28,463 nt of DNA from Bacteroides sp. CAG:709. Lineage in GTDB: Bacteria; Bacteroidota; Bacteroidia; Bacteroidales; UBA932. Where the stretch lies: positions 1-28,463 of the forward strand of contig FR882193.1 of the NCBI GenBank assembly GCA_000434935.1, written 5' to 3'. Each line of letters begins with the position of its first letter. Position 1 is the first letter of the stretch. The notes beneath the pieces were generated by a model. It made no database searches. It was not told where the DNA came from and saw nothing but the letters and a program-made list of their open reading frames with translations. Below are positions 9,184 to 16,785 of this stretch, one piece after another. A program made the position numbers and the translations under genes.

Positions 9184-11687
9184 AATTGAAAATGAAAAGA
9201 ATATTTGATTTCATGACTGCTGCGGCAGTCGTCCTTGCCGTCGCAGGATGCGCCAAGGAAATTGAAGGAGAAATGCAGGTTCCGGAACAGCAGGAAGACG
9301 AAGCCGGGACAATGGTGATCGGCGCCGAACTGTCGGATTCTCCTGATGCTGATGATGTTACCAAGACATTGATCTCGGACAACGGCGACAAGACTTATTC
9401 CGTATTCTGGGCTGAGGGCGATCAGATTCTGGTGAATGGCGAGACCAGCTCGAACATTGACATTGACAAGAATAACAAGAAGAGTGCGTCATTTACACTT
9501 CCTGTGGTGGATGCTCCGTATAGCGCGGTTTATCCTGCAAGTTTGTATGTTGCAGGCTCATATAATACTGAAAAGAAAGACACTTCCATTATTGAAATCA
9601 CGATTCCTTCCACGCAGAAGTATGTGGAAAAAGGCTTCGATCCGAATGCTGCGATAATGACCGCACGTGGCGAGGCCGGGGGAGGACTTGCGTTCAAACA
9701 CGCCATGGCTTATCTGAAAGTTGCGGTCACCGGCACGACGGTCAAGAGCATACGTGTCAATGGCAATGACAATGAGGCTCTCAGCGGAGCATATACTATT
9801 TCATACTCCAAATCCGGAATCGCGTTCGGACCGAAGAAAAATGAAAAAGGCAAGGCGATAGGAAATACATCTGCCACCATTTCCTGCGGAGAATCCGGTG
9901 TAGCCAGTGGAACTCCTGTCTTTATCGCAATACCTGCAAGGGAGTATAAAAGAGGATTGACCTTGACTATCGTAGATTCGGAGAATCACTATCAGGTAGT
10001 GCACAGCATGAAGTCTTTCACTGCCGTCCCGGGAAAGGTCTATCCTACAGAAATTGCTTTCAAAGCTGCCGGGACTTATCTGGAAGGCGGTATTTATACC
10101 GTTGAGGACTGGAATGGATTCGTGGCTGCCGTAAATAAAGGTGATTGGTCAGCCTGGAAGACAACGGTAGATGGAAAGGAAGGCGTGCATCTTATGGCGG
10201 ATATTAATTCTTCGACGAATCTGCCGCGTACCAATGACATAATTGAAGGCAGCAAAAGTAAATGTGAGTGGAATGGCGATTTTTATGGTCATGGTCACAC
10301 CATTACGCACGCTGGAACCGAACCTCTGTTTCTGCATGTCGGCAAGTACGGAAAAATTATGGATTTGAAGGTGGCCGGTGAACGAATTGCCAATACCAAC
10401 AACGGATGGCCTGGCGTGTTCGTTCTTAACAATAACGGAGAAATCAACAATTGCGAGAGTAGTGTCAATATTACACTTGAGGGGAATAGTACCAATGCTT
10501 CCACCATTTGCCGTAGCAACAATGGAAAGATTATCAATTGTAAGAATACTGGAAAAATTACAATCAAGAATCCTACGGCTGAAGTGAAAGTCGGTGGAAT
10601 TACGCTGTACAGTTCCGGAGAGATTACCGGGTGTACCAATACTGGTACTGTAAATGTTACCGGAGTGGATGTGAATTGTCTAGTTTCAGGTGTGGTTCTG
10701 ATGGCCAGCGGTAAGGTGAGTGACCTTGCAAATGAAAGAGATATTACTGTTGAGGCTAATCTTACTGCCAGGCGGGAAATATATGTGGGAGGAGTTATCG
10801 GCAAATGCGAAACTACTAAAACAGATATTATCACTGCCGGCAATGTGACAGGTGAAATCTTCAGGTGCAAGAACTCCGGAAATCTTACAATCCGGAAATC
10901 CGGCGCTTTTCATATTAAAGGAGGCTGTCTCGGCGGTGTGGCAGCGTCTGTAAATACAGGCACCACGACCAAGGATTGCACAATCTTCGACTCTTGTATT
11001 AACTCCGGAAATATTTCTTTCTACGAAAAGGAGACGGAACTTAATAAAGGAATTCCATACGGGGCTTATGCCGTCGGTGGAATTTTGGGCAGATGTTCTG
11101 TCGTGAAAGATGTCTATTATGATTTCGGAGCCAAGTCATACACTGTCATCAGAGTTAATTGCGTGAATACTGGTAATATTGACGTCTGTACCGCCAATGG
11201 ATTGCCGATGGAAGATATTAATTCCGGAGCTCGGCAGACTTATGTGGGTGGTATTGCCGGATTCGTAGGCGGCGGTGTGGTTCGTGGTAACAAAGCATCC
11301 ACATCTGCCTACACTATTAAGCTGGGTTCACTTTATGGCGGAATATGTGCCGGTGGTATTTTGGGAGGTAGTTATGCTACCCGAGTTGATGATGTAGCAT
11401 CCTACGTAAACGTGAATTTTGCAGAATCTGATAATACTTATGTAACGCCGACGAAGATTGGCTATGTGGGAGCAGTTCTCGGCTGGGCTGCGTCTAGTGT
11501 CAGTATTAACAAAGTCAAAGCTAAGGCCTCGTTCAACTTTACTGATAAACTTACGACAGAAAACTATAAATCTGGTTTTGCCGGCGTTAAGTCAGGCGCC
11601 GCTTTGACTGTCACAGGCTGCACATATCAAGAGAATGCCGTCAAAGCTACCGACATCTATGGAGGCGGAACCAAAACCATCAAATAA
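9180..11687 (+). CDS. Fimbrillin-like / GLUG-repeat surface lipoprotein (paralog of the first gene)
   Basis: Two starts are possible: ATG at 9180, overlapping the previous stop, or ATG at 9192 (MKRIFDF), which gives a tighter lipoprotein signal ending VLAVAGC. The product is 831-835 residues. Residues about 55-300 form a fimbrillin (Mfa-like) domain with TKTLI, SVFWAEGDQILVNGE, AVYPASLY, STQKY and the LAFKHAMAYLKV strand. From about 315 there is a linker (YTVEDWNGFVAAVNKGDW), then GLUG-type repeats to the C-terminus (NCKNTGKITI, GCTNTGTVNV, YAVGGILGRC, RQTYVGGIAGFVGGG). Layout and wording match the protein ending at 2062, so the two are tandem-locus paralogs. The distal half uses many T-ending codons (ATT, ACT, GGT), unlike flanking genes. 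It is probably a cell-surface binding or adhesive component of the SusCD machinery; ligand unknown. Confidence 0.8.
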   Translation: MKLKMKRIFDFMTAAAVVLAVAGCAKEIEGEMQVPEQQEDEAGTMVIGAELSDSPDADDVTKTLISDNGDKTYSVFWAEGDQILVNGETSSNIDIDKNNKKSASFTLPVVDAPYSAVYPASLYVAGSYNTEKKDTSIIEITIPSTQKYVEKGFDPNAAIMTARGEAGGGLAFKHAMAYLKVAVTGTTVKSIRVNGNDNEALSGAYTISYSKSGIAFGPKKNEKGKAIGNTSATISCGESGVASGTPVFIAIPAREYKRGLTLTIVDSENHYQVVHSMKSFTAVPGKVYPTEIAFKAAGTYLEGGIYTVEDWNGFVAAVNKGDWSAWKTTVDGKEGVHLMADINSSTNLPRTNDIIEGSKSKCEWNGDFYGHGHTITHAGTEPLFLHVGKYGKIMDLKVAGERIANTNNGWPGVFVLNNNGEINNCESSVNITLEGNSTNASTICRSNNGKIINCKNTGKITIKNPTAEVKVGGITLYSSGEITGCTNTGTVNVTGVDVNCLVSGVVLMASGKVSDLANERDITVEANLTARREIYVGGVIGKCETTKTDIITAGNVTGEIFRCKNSGNLTIRKSGAFHIKGGCLGGVAASVNTGTTTKDCTIFDSCINSGNISFYEKETELNKGIPYGAYAVGGILGRCSVVKDVYYDFGAKSYTVIRVNCVNTGNIDVCTANGLPMEDINSGARQTYVGGIAGFVGGGVVRGNKASTSAYTIKLGSLYGGICAGGILGGSYATRVDDVASYVNVNFAESDNTYVTPTKIGYVGAVLGWAASSVSINKVKAKASFNFTDKLTTENYKSGFAGVKSGAALTVTGCTYQENAVKATDIYGGGTKTIK

Positions 11688-11689
11688 GC

Positions 11690-12799
11690 ATGAAAACAAT
11701 AAAAGCATTGACAATACTTGCGCTGGCGGCGGTTATCGTCTCCTGCAATGAAGTGCAGCCCGTCGCACAGCGTTGGTCCGAAGAAAAGGCCAATGAATGG
11801 TATGCCGCCAGGGATTGGCCTGTGGGCTGCGACTATGTTCCGGCATATGCGGGCAACCAGATCCAGATGTGGCAGCCGAGCACATTCGACCCGGCGGAGA
11901 TTGACAAGGAACTGGGCTGGGCCGAGGACCTGGGGTTCAACAGCGTCCGGATCTTCCTTCATGACAAGGCCTGGAGCGCCGACCGGGATGCGTTTTTCGC
12001 GAACATTGAAAAATTTCTCGAAATCGCTGACAGCCACGGCATCAGCAGCCTTGTGACCCTCTTTACGAACGGCGGTTCACGTGACCGCTATGTGGACGAG
12101 AAAATATCACCGATTCCCGGCATCCATAACGGCATATGGGCCCAGACTCCGGGGATAGAAACTGTCAATGACCCTTCACAATGGGGTTGGGTCAAGAAAT
12201 ATGAACAGGACGTGCTCGACCATTTCAAGGATGACAAGCGTATAATCGCATGGTGTCTTTACAATGAGCCAGAGAACGTGCCGGCATGCCATACCTATCC
12301 GTTGCTGAAGAAAGTGTTCGAATGGGCCAGGGAAGTCAATCCGTCACAGCCGCTTACAGCGCCGATCTACACCAGGCCGTTGAGCGGCAGCGGAAACCTC
12401 ACCACGCGTTTTCCTACGGTCACTTTCCTCTGTGAAAACTGTGACGTGCTCAGCATCCATTGCTATCAGCCGGCAGAGGAAATGCAGAAGTTCGTGGACC
12501 TGATGAAGACTTTCAACCGTCCGATTTTCTGTACGGAATATCTCGCAAGACCTTTCGGCAGCACGTTCGAGACCGTTCTTCCGGTGCTGAAGAAGGATAA
12601 GGTCGCGGCATACGATTTCGGACTGGTCAGGGGCGCGATGCAATGTCATTATGAATGGAACAAGGTGGACAAGGACGGCAACAAGATTCCATATACGGAA
12701 GAGCCGGACCCTTGGTTCCATGATATTTTCCAACCCGACGGCACGCCTTACAGACCGGCTGAGGTGGAATTTATAAAATCCATGACCGGACGCGACTAG
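11690..12799 (+). CDS. Clan GH-A glycoside hydrolase lipoprotein (cellulase/1,4-beta-xylanase-like family)
   Basis: This 369-residue protein has a lipoprotein signal ending VIVSC (Cys19) and a single TIM-barrel domain. Its wording matches the Bacteroidetes group usually annotated 1,4-beta-xylanase or cellulase-family hydrolase: WSEEKANEWY, WPVGCDYVPA, MWQPSTFDPAEIDKELGWAE, GFNSVRIFLHD and VFEWAREVNPSQPLTA. The likely acid/base is Glu193 in YNEP and the likely nucleophile is Glu283 in FCTEYLARPFGSTF, as expected for retaining clan GH-A enzymes. It starts 2 bp after the preceding lipoprotein stop and is the last gene of the SusCD operon. It is the only recognisable hydrolase there, so it probably makes the initial surface or periplasmic cut of a beta-linked glycan. 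Exact CAZy family and linkage cannot be read from the sequence. Confidence 0.85.
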   Translation: MKTIKALTILALAAVIVSCNEVQPVAQRWSEEKANEWYAARDWPVGCDYVPAYAGNQIQMWQPSTFDPAEIDKELGWAEDLGFNSVRIFLHDKAWSADRDAFFANIEKFLEIADSHGISSLVTLFTNGGSRDRYVDEKISPIPGIHNGIWAQTPGIETVNDPSQWGWVKKYEQDVLDHFKDDKRIIAWCLYNEPENVPACHTYPLLKKVFEWAREVNPSQPLTAPIYTRPLSGSGNLTTRFPTVTFLCENCDVLSIHCYQPAEEMQKFVDLMKTFNRPIFCTEYLARPFGSTFETVLPVLKKDKVAAYDFGLVRGAMQCHYEWNKVDKDGNKIPYTEEPDPWFHDIFQPDGTPYRPAEVEFIKSMTGRD

Positions 12800-12843
12800 A
12801 ACTCCGTAAGTTAGGGAACTTGCGGACCGGACATATTATCGTA

Positions 12844-12886
12844 AAAGAAGCATTTTGTGCGGAAAGTTTCCCCGAAATGCTTCTTT
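12844..12886 (+). terminator. Hairpin after the SusCD-operon hydrolase gene
   Basis: A perfect 12-bp stem (12844-12855 with 12875-12886, arm AAAGAAGCATTT) encloses 19 nt that can form a further small GGAA/TTCC hairpin. It lies 44 bp after the hydrolase stop and before the pyrG promoter box. The T-rich tail is weak. It is most likely the operon's transcription terminator. Confidence 0.6.
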
Positions 12887-12902
12887 ATCTGTAAAAAATG
12901 GT

Positions 12903-12910
12903 TAAATTTG
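12903..12910 (+). promoter_or_regulatory. Probable pyrG promoter (-7 box TAAATTTG)
   Basis: TAAATTTG matches the Bacteroidetes primary-sigma -7 consensus TAnnTTTG and lies 28 bp before the pyrG ATG. No clear TTG/TTTG -33 element is seen at the usual distance, so the call rests on the box and on its place after a terminator. Confidence 0.55.
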
Positions 12911-12938
12911 TACCCCTGTTAACGATATATAAACAGAT

Positions 12939-14570
12939 ATGAACACAAAATACGTCTTCGTAACAGGAGGTGTGGCTTCCTCACTTGGTAAAGGAATCAT
13001 TGCCGCATCATTAGCTAAACTTCTGCAAGCCAGAGGGCTGAGAGTCACCATTCAGAAATTCGATCCGTACATCAACATTGACCCGGGAACATTGAACCCG
13101 TACGAGCATGGCGAGTGCTACGTGACGGATGACGGAGCCGAGACCGACTTGGACTTGGGGCATTACGAGCGCTTCCTGGGTGTTCACATGACCAAGGCTA
13201 ACAACGTCACTACCGGTAAGGTTTATTATACCGTTATCAATAAGGAGCGTGAAGGCGCTTATCTCGGAAAGACCGTACAGATTATTCCGCATATCACTGA
13301 TGAAATCAAGAGGCGTATGCTTCTGCTCGGCAAGTCCGGCAAATTCGATGTAATCATCACTGAGGTCGGCGGAACTGTAGGTGACATGGAGTCGCAGCCG
13401 TTCCTGGAGGCGATCCGTCAGCTTCAGTGGGAGCTTCCTGAGGAAGACCTCGCCAGCATCCATTTGACACTCGTTCCTTATCTCCGTGCTGCCAAGGAGT
13501 TGAAGACCAAGCCGACACAGCACTCCGTACAGATGCTTCAGCAGGCCGGTGTGCATCCTGACGTCATCGTATGCCGTACAGAAAAGGAACTTACTCCGGA
13601 AATCAGGAGAAAAGTGGCATTGTTCTGTAACGTGAAGCCGGGCCATGTAATCCAGTCCATCGATGCTCCGTCCATCTATCAGGTTCCTCTGAACATGGAA
13701 GGTGAGCGTCTGGATGAAATGATATTGAGCCATTTCCATATCAATGACCTTCCGGAGCCTGATTTTACCAATCTCAAGGCTTTCCTCGACAGGTTGTATC
13801 ACCCTAAGCATCAGGTGGATATTGCACTTGTCGGCAAATACGTGGAACTTCAGGACGCTTATAAGTCCATCCTTGAATCCTTCGTTCATGCAGGTGCTGC
13901 GAACGAGTGCAAGGTGAACGTTCATACGGTCCAGAGCGAATTCATTGACCCTTCCAACATTGAAGAAAAAATCGGAGGTATGGACGCTATTCTGGTTGCC
14001 CCCGGTTTCGGTGAGCGTGGACTTGAAGGCAAGGTTACCGCGATCAAATATGCGCGTGAACACAACATTCCGTTCTTCGGAATCTGTCTGGGTATGCAGA
14101 TGTGCGTCGTGGAATTTGCGAGGGACGTGCTCGGCATGAAAGAGGCCGCTTCCACGGAGGTGAATCCTTCCACTCCATATCCTGTCATCAACCTCATGGA
14201 GGACCAGAAGAGCACCACGATCAAGGGCGGTACAATGCGTCTGGGCGCTTACGAGTGCCAGCTCGACAAGAATTCTCTCGCATACAAGATCTATGGCAAT
14301 GAGATTATTTCCGAGCGTCATAGGCATAGATATGAGTTCAACAGCGACTTCCTAGCACAGATGGAATCAGCAGGATTGAAAGCTACGGGACGTAACCCGG
14401 AGACCGGTCTTGTGGAAATCGTCGAGATTCCTTCACATCCGTTCTTCATCGGCGTGCAGTTCCATCCGGAATACAAGAGTACCCCTGAAAAGCCGCAGCC
14501 GATATTCGTCGCGTTCGTAAAGGCAGCGATGGAATACCGCAAGCAGAGAGGCGAGGAGGTTTCACTGTAA
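12939..14570 (+). CDS. pyrG: CTP synthase
   Basis: This 543-residue protein matches full-length CTP synthase. It converts UTP to CTP using ATP and glutamine-derived ammonia in the cytosol. The synthetase domain opens with YVFVTGGVASSLGKGI (P-loop-like) and contains DPGTLNPYEHGE, GGTVGDMESQPFLEAIRQ and the KTKPTQHSVQ stretch. The class I glutamine amidotransferase domain (about 295-535) has APGFGERG, the nucleophile Cys in FFGICLGMQM, and the His-Glu pair in VQFHPEY. No residue typical of the active site is missing. It has its own promoter box after a terminator and is followed 6 bp later by the glutaminyl cyclase gene, so the two are probably co-transcribed. Confidence 0.98.
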   Translation: MNTKYVFVTGGVASSLGKGIIAASLAKLLQARGLRVTIQKFDPYINIDPGTLNPYEHGECYVTDDGAETDLDLGHYERFLGVHMTKANNVTTGKVYYTVINKEREGAYLGKTVQIIPHITDEIKRRMLLLGKSGKFDVIITEVGGTVGDMESQPFLEAIRQLQWELPEEDLASIHLTLVPYLRAAKELKTKPTQHSVQMLQQAGVHPDVIVCRTEKELTPEIRRKVALFCNVKPGHVIQSIDAPSIYQVPLNMEGERLDEMILSHFHINDLPEPDFTNLKAFLDRLYHPKHQVDIALVGKYVELQDAYKSILESFVHAGAANECKVNVHTVQSEFIDPSNIEEKIGGMDAILVAPGFGERGLEGKVTAIKYAREHNIPFFGICLGMQMCVVEFARDVLGMKEAASTEVNPSTPYPVINLMEDQKSTTIKGGTMRLGAYECQLDKNSLAYKIYGNEIISERHRHRYEFNSDFLAQMESAGLKATGRNPETGLVEIVEIPSHPFFIGVQFHPEYKSTPEKPQPIFVAFVKAAMEYRKQRGEEVSL

Positions 14571-14576
14571 TCAGAT

Positions 14577-15446
14577 ATGGGAAACCGTCGTATGGGCATA
14601 AGTTTCATAGCGTCAATGTTGGCCATGACATTGGCGCTGTCTTCTTGTGCCAATGCTTCCGGTTCTGGCTCTGCCGCTTCCGGAAGCAATGTTTCCGAGG
14701 TCCGTTCCGGGCAGGGGACTCCGTCCAATGTTTCCCGCGCCAAGGTGAAGGTCACCGGCTATAAGATTCGGATTGTCAATGAATTTCCTCATGATGTCAC
14801 GTCTTATACGCAGGGGCTTTTCTTCTACGGCGGTGAAATGTATGAAAGTACCGGACTGAACGGCAAATCCACTTTCAGAAAGGTGGATATCAAGACCGGC
14901 AAGCCTCTGTATCGCCTGGATTTCGACAAGAAGTATTTTCTGGAGGGGTCCGTGGAGAAAGACGGCAACATCTACATGCTCACATGGATGAACGGCGTGG
15001 CTTTCGTGTATGATGCCGAGACCCTGGAATACAAGTCGACGTTCTCTTATCCTCGTGAGGGATGGGGGCTTACGACCGACGGCAAGAGCCTCATCGCGTC
15101 TGACGGCACGGCGAATCTGTATTTCATGGATGATTCGTTCAAGACCGTGCGCAAATTGACGGTGAAACTGAACGGCAGGCCTGTCCGTGACCTCAATGAG
15201 CTCGAATACATCGACGGTAAGATCTGGGCCAATGTCTATCTGACAGATATGATAGTCATCATCGATCCGGCTGACGGCAATGTTGCCGGCATCGTGGATT
15301 GTTCAGGTCTGCTCCCGGAAAACTTGCGGACGGAAGATACCGATGTCCTCAATGGCATCGCCAGAAATCCGGTAGACGGTAAACTTTACCTGACCGGAAA
15401 GAATTGGAGCAGGCTTTATGAGGTCGCTCTGGTGGAGGTTAAGTAA
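14577..15446 (+). CDS. Glutaminyl-peptide cyclotransferase (glutamine cyclotransferase family) lipoprotein
   Basis: This 289-residue protein has a lipoprotein signal ending ALSSC (Cys24), then a Ser/Gly-rich linker, so it is probably anchored in the periplasm or outer membrane. The mature part matches the plant-type glutamine cyclotransferase family, a five-bladed propeller that converts N-terminal Gln to pyroglutamate. Landmarks are SYTQGLFFYGGEMYESTGLN, TFRKVDIKTGKPL, DLNELEYIDGKIWANVY, VIIDPADGNVAGIVD and LNGIARNPVDGKLYLTGKNW. Bacterial members often process exported proteins whose mature N-terminus is Gln. The ATG is 6 bp after the pyrG stop; an internal ATG at 14592 would give a shorter signal peptide. 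It ends at a TAA followed by a long inverted repeat that may end the transcript. Confidence 0.88.
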   Translation: MGNRRMGISFIASMLAMTLALSSCANASGSGSAASGSNVSEVRSGQGTPSNVSRAKVKVTGYKIRIVNEFPHDVTSYTQGLFFYGGEMYESTGLNGKSTFRKVDIKTGKPLYRLDFDKKYFLEGSVEKDGNIYMLTWMNGVAFVYDAETLEYKSTFSYPREGWGLTTDGKSLIASDGTANLYFMDDSFKTVRKLTVKLNGRPVRDLNELEYIDGKIWANVYLTDMIVIIDPADGNVAGIVDCSGLLPENLRTEDTDVLNGIARNPVDGKLYLTGKNWSRLYEVALVEVK

Positions 15447-15449
15447 TCC

Positions 15450-15593
15450 TCAAAAAATAACTTGGTAATCTTTGCTCGTCTTTTCGGTCTATATTCCTTT
15501 TCTCATCAGTCGTGTACGTCCAGTACACTCCATCTTCGAAAAGAAATCTATCCTCGAAAATCCTTCACAAATCTTTACCAACTTATTTTTTGA
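15450..15593. repeat. 144-bp fold-back (long inverted repeat) element
   Basis: The outer arms (15450-15468 and 15575-15593) match at 18 of 19 positions (TCAAAAAATAACTTGGTAA against TCAAAAAATAAGTTGGTAA on the other strand). The match continues imperfectly inward through TTTG, TTTTCG and CTTTTC blocks to a central GTGTAC/GTACAC stem (15512-15517, 15523-15528) with a 5-nt loop. TAAGTAA lies on both sides (15440-15446 and 15601-15607) and could be a target duplication, though it is not flush with the arms. It codes for nothing obvious. It could be a MITE-like element, a very long terminator for the pyrG transcript, or a structured RNA. Confidence 0.75.
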
Positions 15594-15666
15594 CGCTTAC
15601 TAAGTAACATATTGACAGGGAATTTGGGGTATTATTGAAATATTGTTGAAAAACAGTGCAATATGC

Positions 15667-15697
15667 TTGAAATTGTCTTGCTGAATTGTTACATTTG
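15667..15697 (+). promoter_or_regulatory. Bacteroidetes-type promoter in the gap before trmD
   Basis: TTG at 15667-15669 and TACATTTG at 15690-15697 are 20 bp apart, matching the -33/-7 layout of the primary sigma factor. The expected start of transcription is near 15704. No convincing gene begins just downstream, which points to a small RNA or a transcript through the repeats. Confidence 0.55.
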
Positions 15698-15703
15698 CAT
15701 AGA

Positions 15704-15787
15704 TAAAAAGTAGAAAGAAGCCGTGAGGCCCTATTTATATCAGTTTTTATTAGAGGACGGCTGTGCTCCATCGGAGTGCAGCCTTTT
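15704..15787 (+). ncRNA. Candidate small RNA ending in an intrinsic terminator
   Basis: Promoter elements end at 15697. A hairpin at 15759-15783 has an 11-bp stem with two G-U pairs and a 3-nt loop (ATC), followed by TTTT. The ~85 nt between carry no convincing coding sequence. The boundaries are estimates. The hairpin could instead be an attenuator for a longer transcript into the 51-bp repeats and trmD. Confidence 0.35.
15759..15787 (+). terminator. Terminator-like hairpin with T4 tail
   Basis: The arms GGCTGTGCTCC and GGAGTGCAGCC pair over 11 bp around the loop ATC, followed by TTTT. It lies just before the first 51-bp repeat unit. Confidence 0.55.
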
Positions 15788-15793
15788 ACTTTG

Positions 15794-15922
15794 GTTCCAT
15801 CTAAAACGTTTGTCCGGAACCAAATGCCTTTTCAGATACATTCTGTTCCATCTAAAACGTTTTCTCGGAACAAAAAGCCTACGAACGCCCATTATGTTCC
15901 GTTTAAAACGTTTTCGCGGAAC
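15794..15922. repeat. Three palindromic 27-bp repeats with exact 51-bp period
   Basis: Units start at 15794, 15845 and 15896. Each is 27 bp with outer arms GTTCC...GGAAC and a core resembling AAAACGTTTT, so each is an imperfect palindrome. In unit 1 the outer arms extend to 9 bp (TTTGGTTCC / GGAACCAAA). The two gaps are both 24 bp and differ in sequence except for a shared AAA(T/A)GCC-like start. Unit 3 differs most in the ATCT part. A weak fourth copy may start near 15962. Because 51 is a multiple of three, all frames give spurious repetitive peptides. No cas gene is in the window. It may be a protein-binding array or intergenic repeat family; function unknown. Confidence 0.85.
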
Positions 15923-16005
15923 CAAATTGCCTCGAAGTTGCCAAGCCGAGTCTCGCTGCCGGTGCCTGTAACCAAGTTTGTTCGGAAAATTTGGTAAATT
16001 ATTGC

Positions 16006-16013
16006 TAAATTTG
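16006..16013 (+). promoter_or_regulatory. Probable trmD promoter (-7 box TAAATTTG)
   Basis: TAAATTTG matches TAnnTTTG and ends 17 bp before the ATG at 16031. The nearest good TTTG upstream is at 15977-15980, a spacing of 25 bp, somewhat long for the consensus. Confidence 0.55.
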
Positions 16014-16030
16014 TAGGATACAAAAAATTG

Positions 16031-16726
16031 ATGTCAATGAGAATAGATATACTTACGGTGGTGCCGGAACTTCTGGAGAGCCCTCTCGGACACTCGATTG
16101 TCGGAAGGGCGCGGAAGAAAGGATTGGTGGAAATCAATGTCCACAATATCAGGAAATACGGCATTGGCCCCAGAAGCACGGTGGACGATTATTGCTATGG
16201 CGGGGACGCCGGTATGGTGATGATGGTCGAACCTGTGTTCCGGATGATAAATGAGCTGAAAGCCGAGCGCGACTATGACGAAATCATATACATGTCGCCT
16301 GACGGAGAGCAGCTTACGCAAGGTATATCCAATGAACTTTCGCTGAAAGGAAACATCATTATCCTCTGCGGCCATTATAAAGGCATTGACGAGAGGATTC
16401 GTGAACATCTCATTACCAGGGAGATATCAGTAGGGGATTACGTGGTCAGCGGCGGCGAAATTCCGGCTGCGCTTCTTGCGGACTCCATAGTGCGCCTTAT
16501 ACCGGGAGTGCTGACTGACGAAACATCGGCATTGAGCGACAGCTTCCAGGACGGTCTGGTTTCCCCGCCGATTTATACGCGGCCTGTGGAATTCAACGGA
16601 TGGAAAGTTCCTGATGTGCTTCTCTGCGGCAATCCTAAACTGATTCAGGATTGGCAGATGCAACAGGCGCTGGAACGAACAAAAAAGCTCCGTCCTTACC
16701 TTCTGGATGACAAAAACGCAAAATAA
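16031..16726 (+). CDS. trmD: tRNA (guanine37-N1)-methyltransferase
   Basis: TrmD methylates G37 next to the anticodon of tRNAs with G36, using S-adenosylmethionine, and prevents +1 frameshifting. The protein (about 230 residues) has the trefoil-knot SPOUT motifs: MRIDILTVVPELL, the CYGGDAGMVM loop, ILCGHYKGIDERI, SVGDYVVSGGEIPA with the catalytic-region residues, and the C-terminal YTRPVEFNGWKVPDVLLCGN. ATG codons at 16031 and 16037 are both possible; most family members start at MRIDI (16037), and an in-frame TTG at 16028 is unlikely. It stands alone between two gene-poor stretches. In many other bacteria trmD is part of an rpsP-rimM-trmD-rplS operon, which is not seen here. Confidence 0.97.
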   Translation: MSMRIDILTVVPELLESPLGHSIVGRARKKGLVEINVHNIRKYGIGPRSTVDDYCYGGDAGMVMMVEPVFRMINELKAERDYDEIIYMSPDGEQLTQGISNELSLKGNIIILCGHYKGIDERIREHLITREISVGDYVVSGGEIPAALLADSIVRLIPGVLTDETSALSDSFQDGLVSPPIYTRPVEFNGWKVPDVLLCGNPKLIQDWQMQQALERTKKLRPYLLDDKNAK

Positions 16727-16748
16727 AACGAAATATTTTAACATTTTG

Positions 16749-16779
16749 TTTGCAGATTAAAAAAATCGCGCTAAATTTG
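16749..16779 (+). promoter_or_regulatory. Near-ideal Bacteroidetes promoter driving a non-coding transcript
   Basis: TTTG at 16749-16752 and TAAATTTG at 16772-16779 are separated by 19 bp, an excellent match to the primary-sigma consensus. Transcription should start near 16786, well upstream of the next gene's own promoter. Confidence 0.75.
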
Positions 16780-16785
16780 CATTGT

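Noticed and set aside
13011..14327. 438-residue open frame on the minus strand opposite pyrG
   Set aside because: It lies wholly within pyrG, shows no recognisable domain, and is explained by codon bias of the highly conserved sense gene.
15794..15922. Calling the 51-bp repeats a CRISPR array
   Set aside because: Only three units, repeats differ from each other, gaps are short (24 bp) and share their first bases, and no cas gene or leader is visible.
15723..15971. Open frames with 17-residue repeats (e.g. FHLKRFLGTK-type) on both strands across the 51-bp array
   Set aside because: The DNA repeat period is a multiple of three, so several frames give repetitive peptides; start codons are poor and the palindromic DNA pattern explains the sequence better than protein selection.
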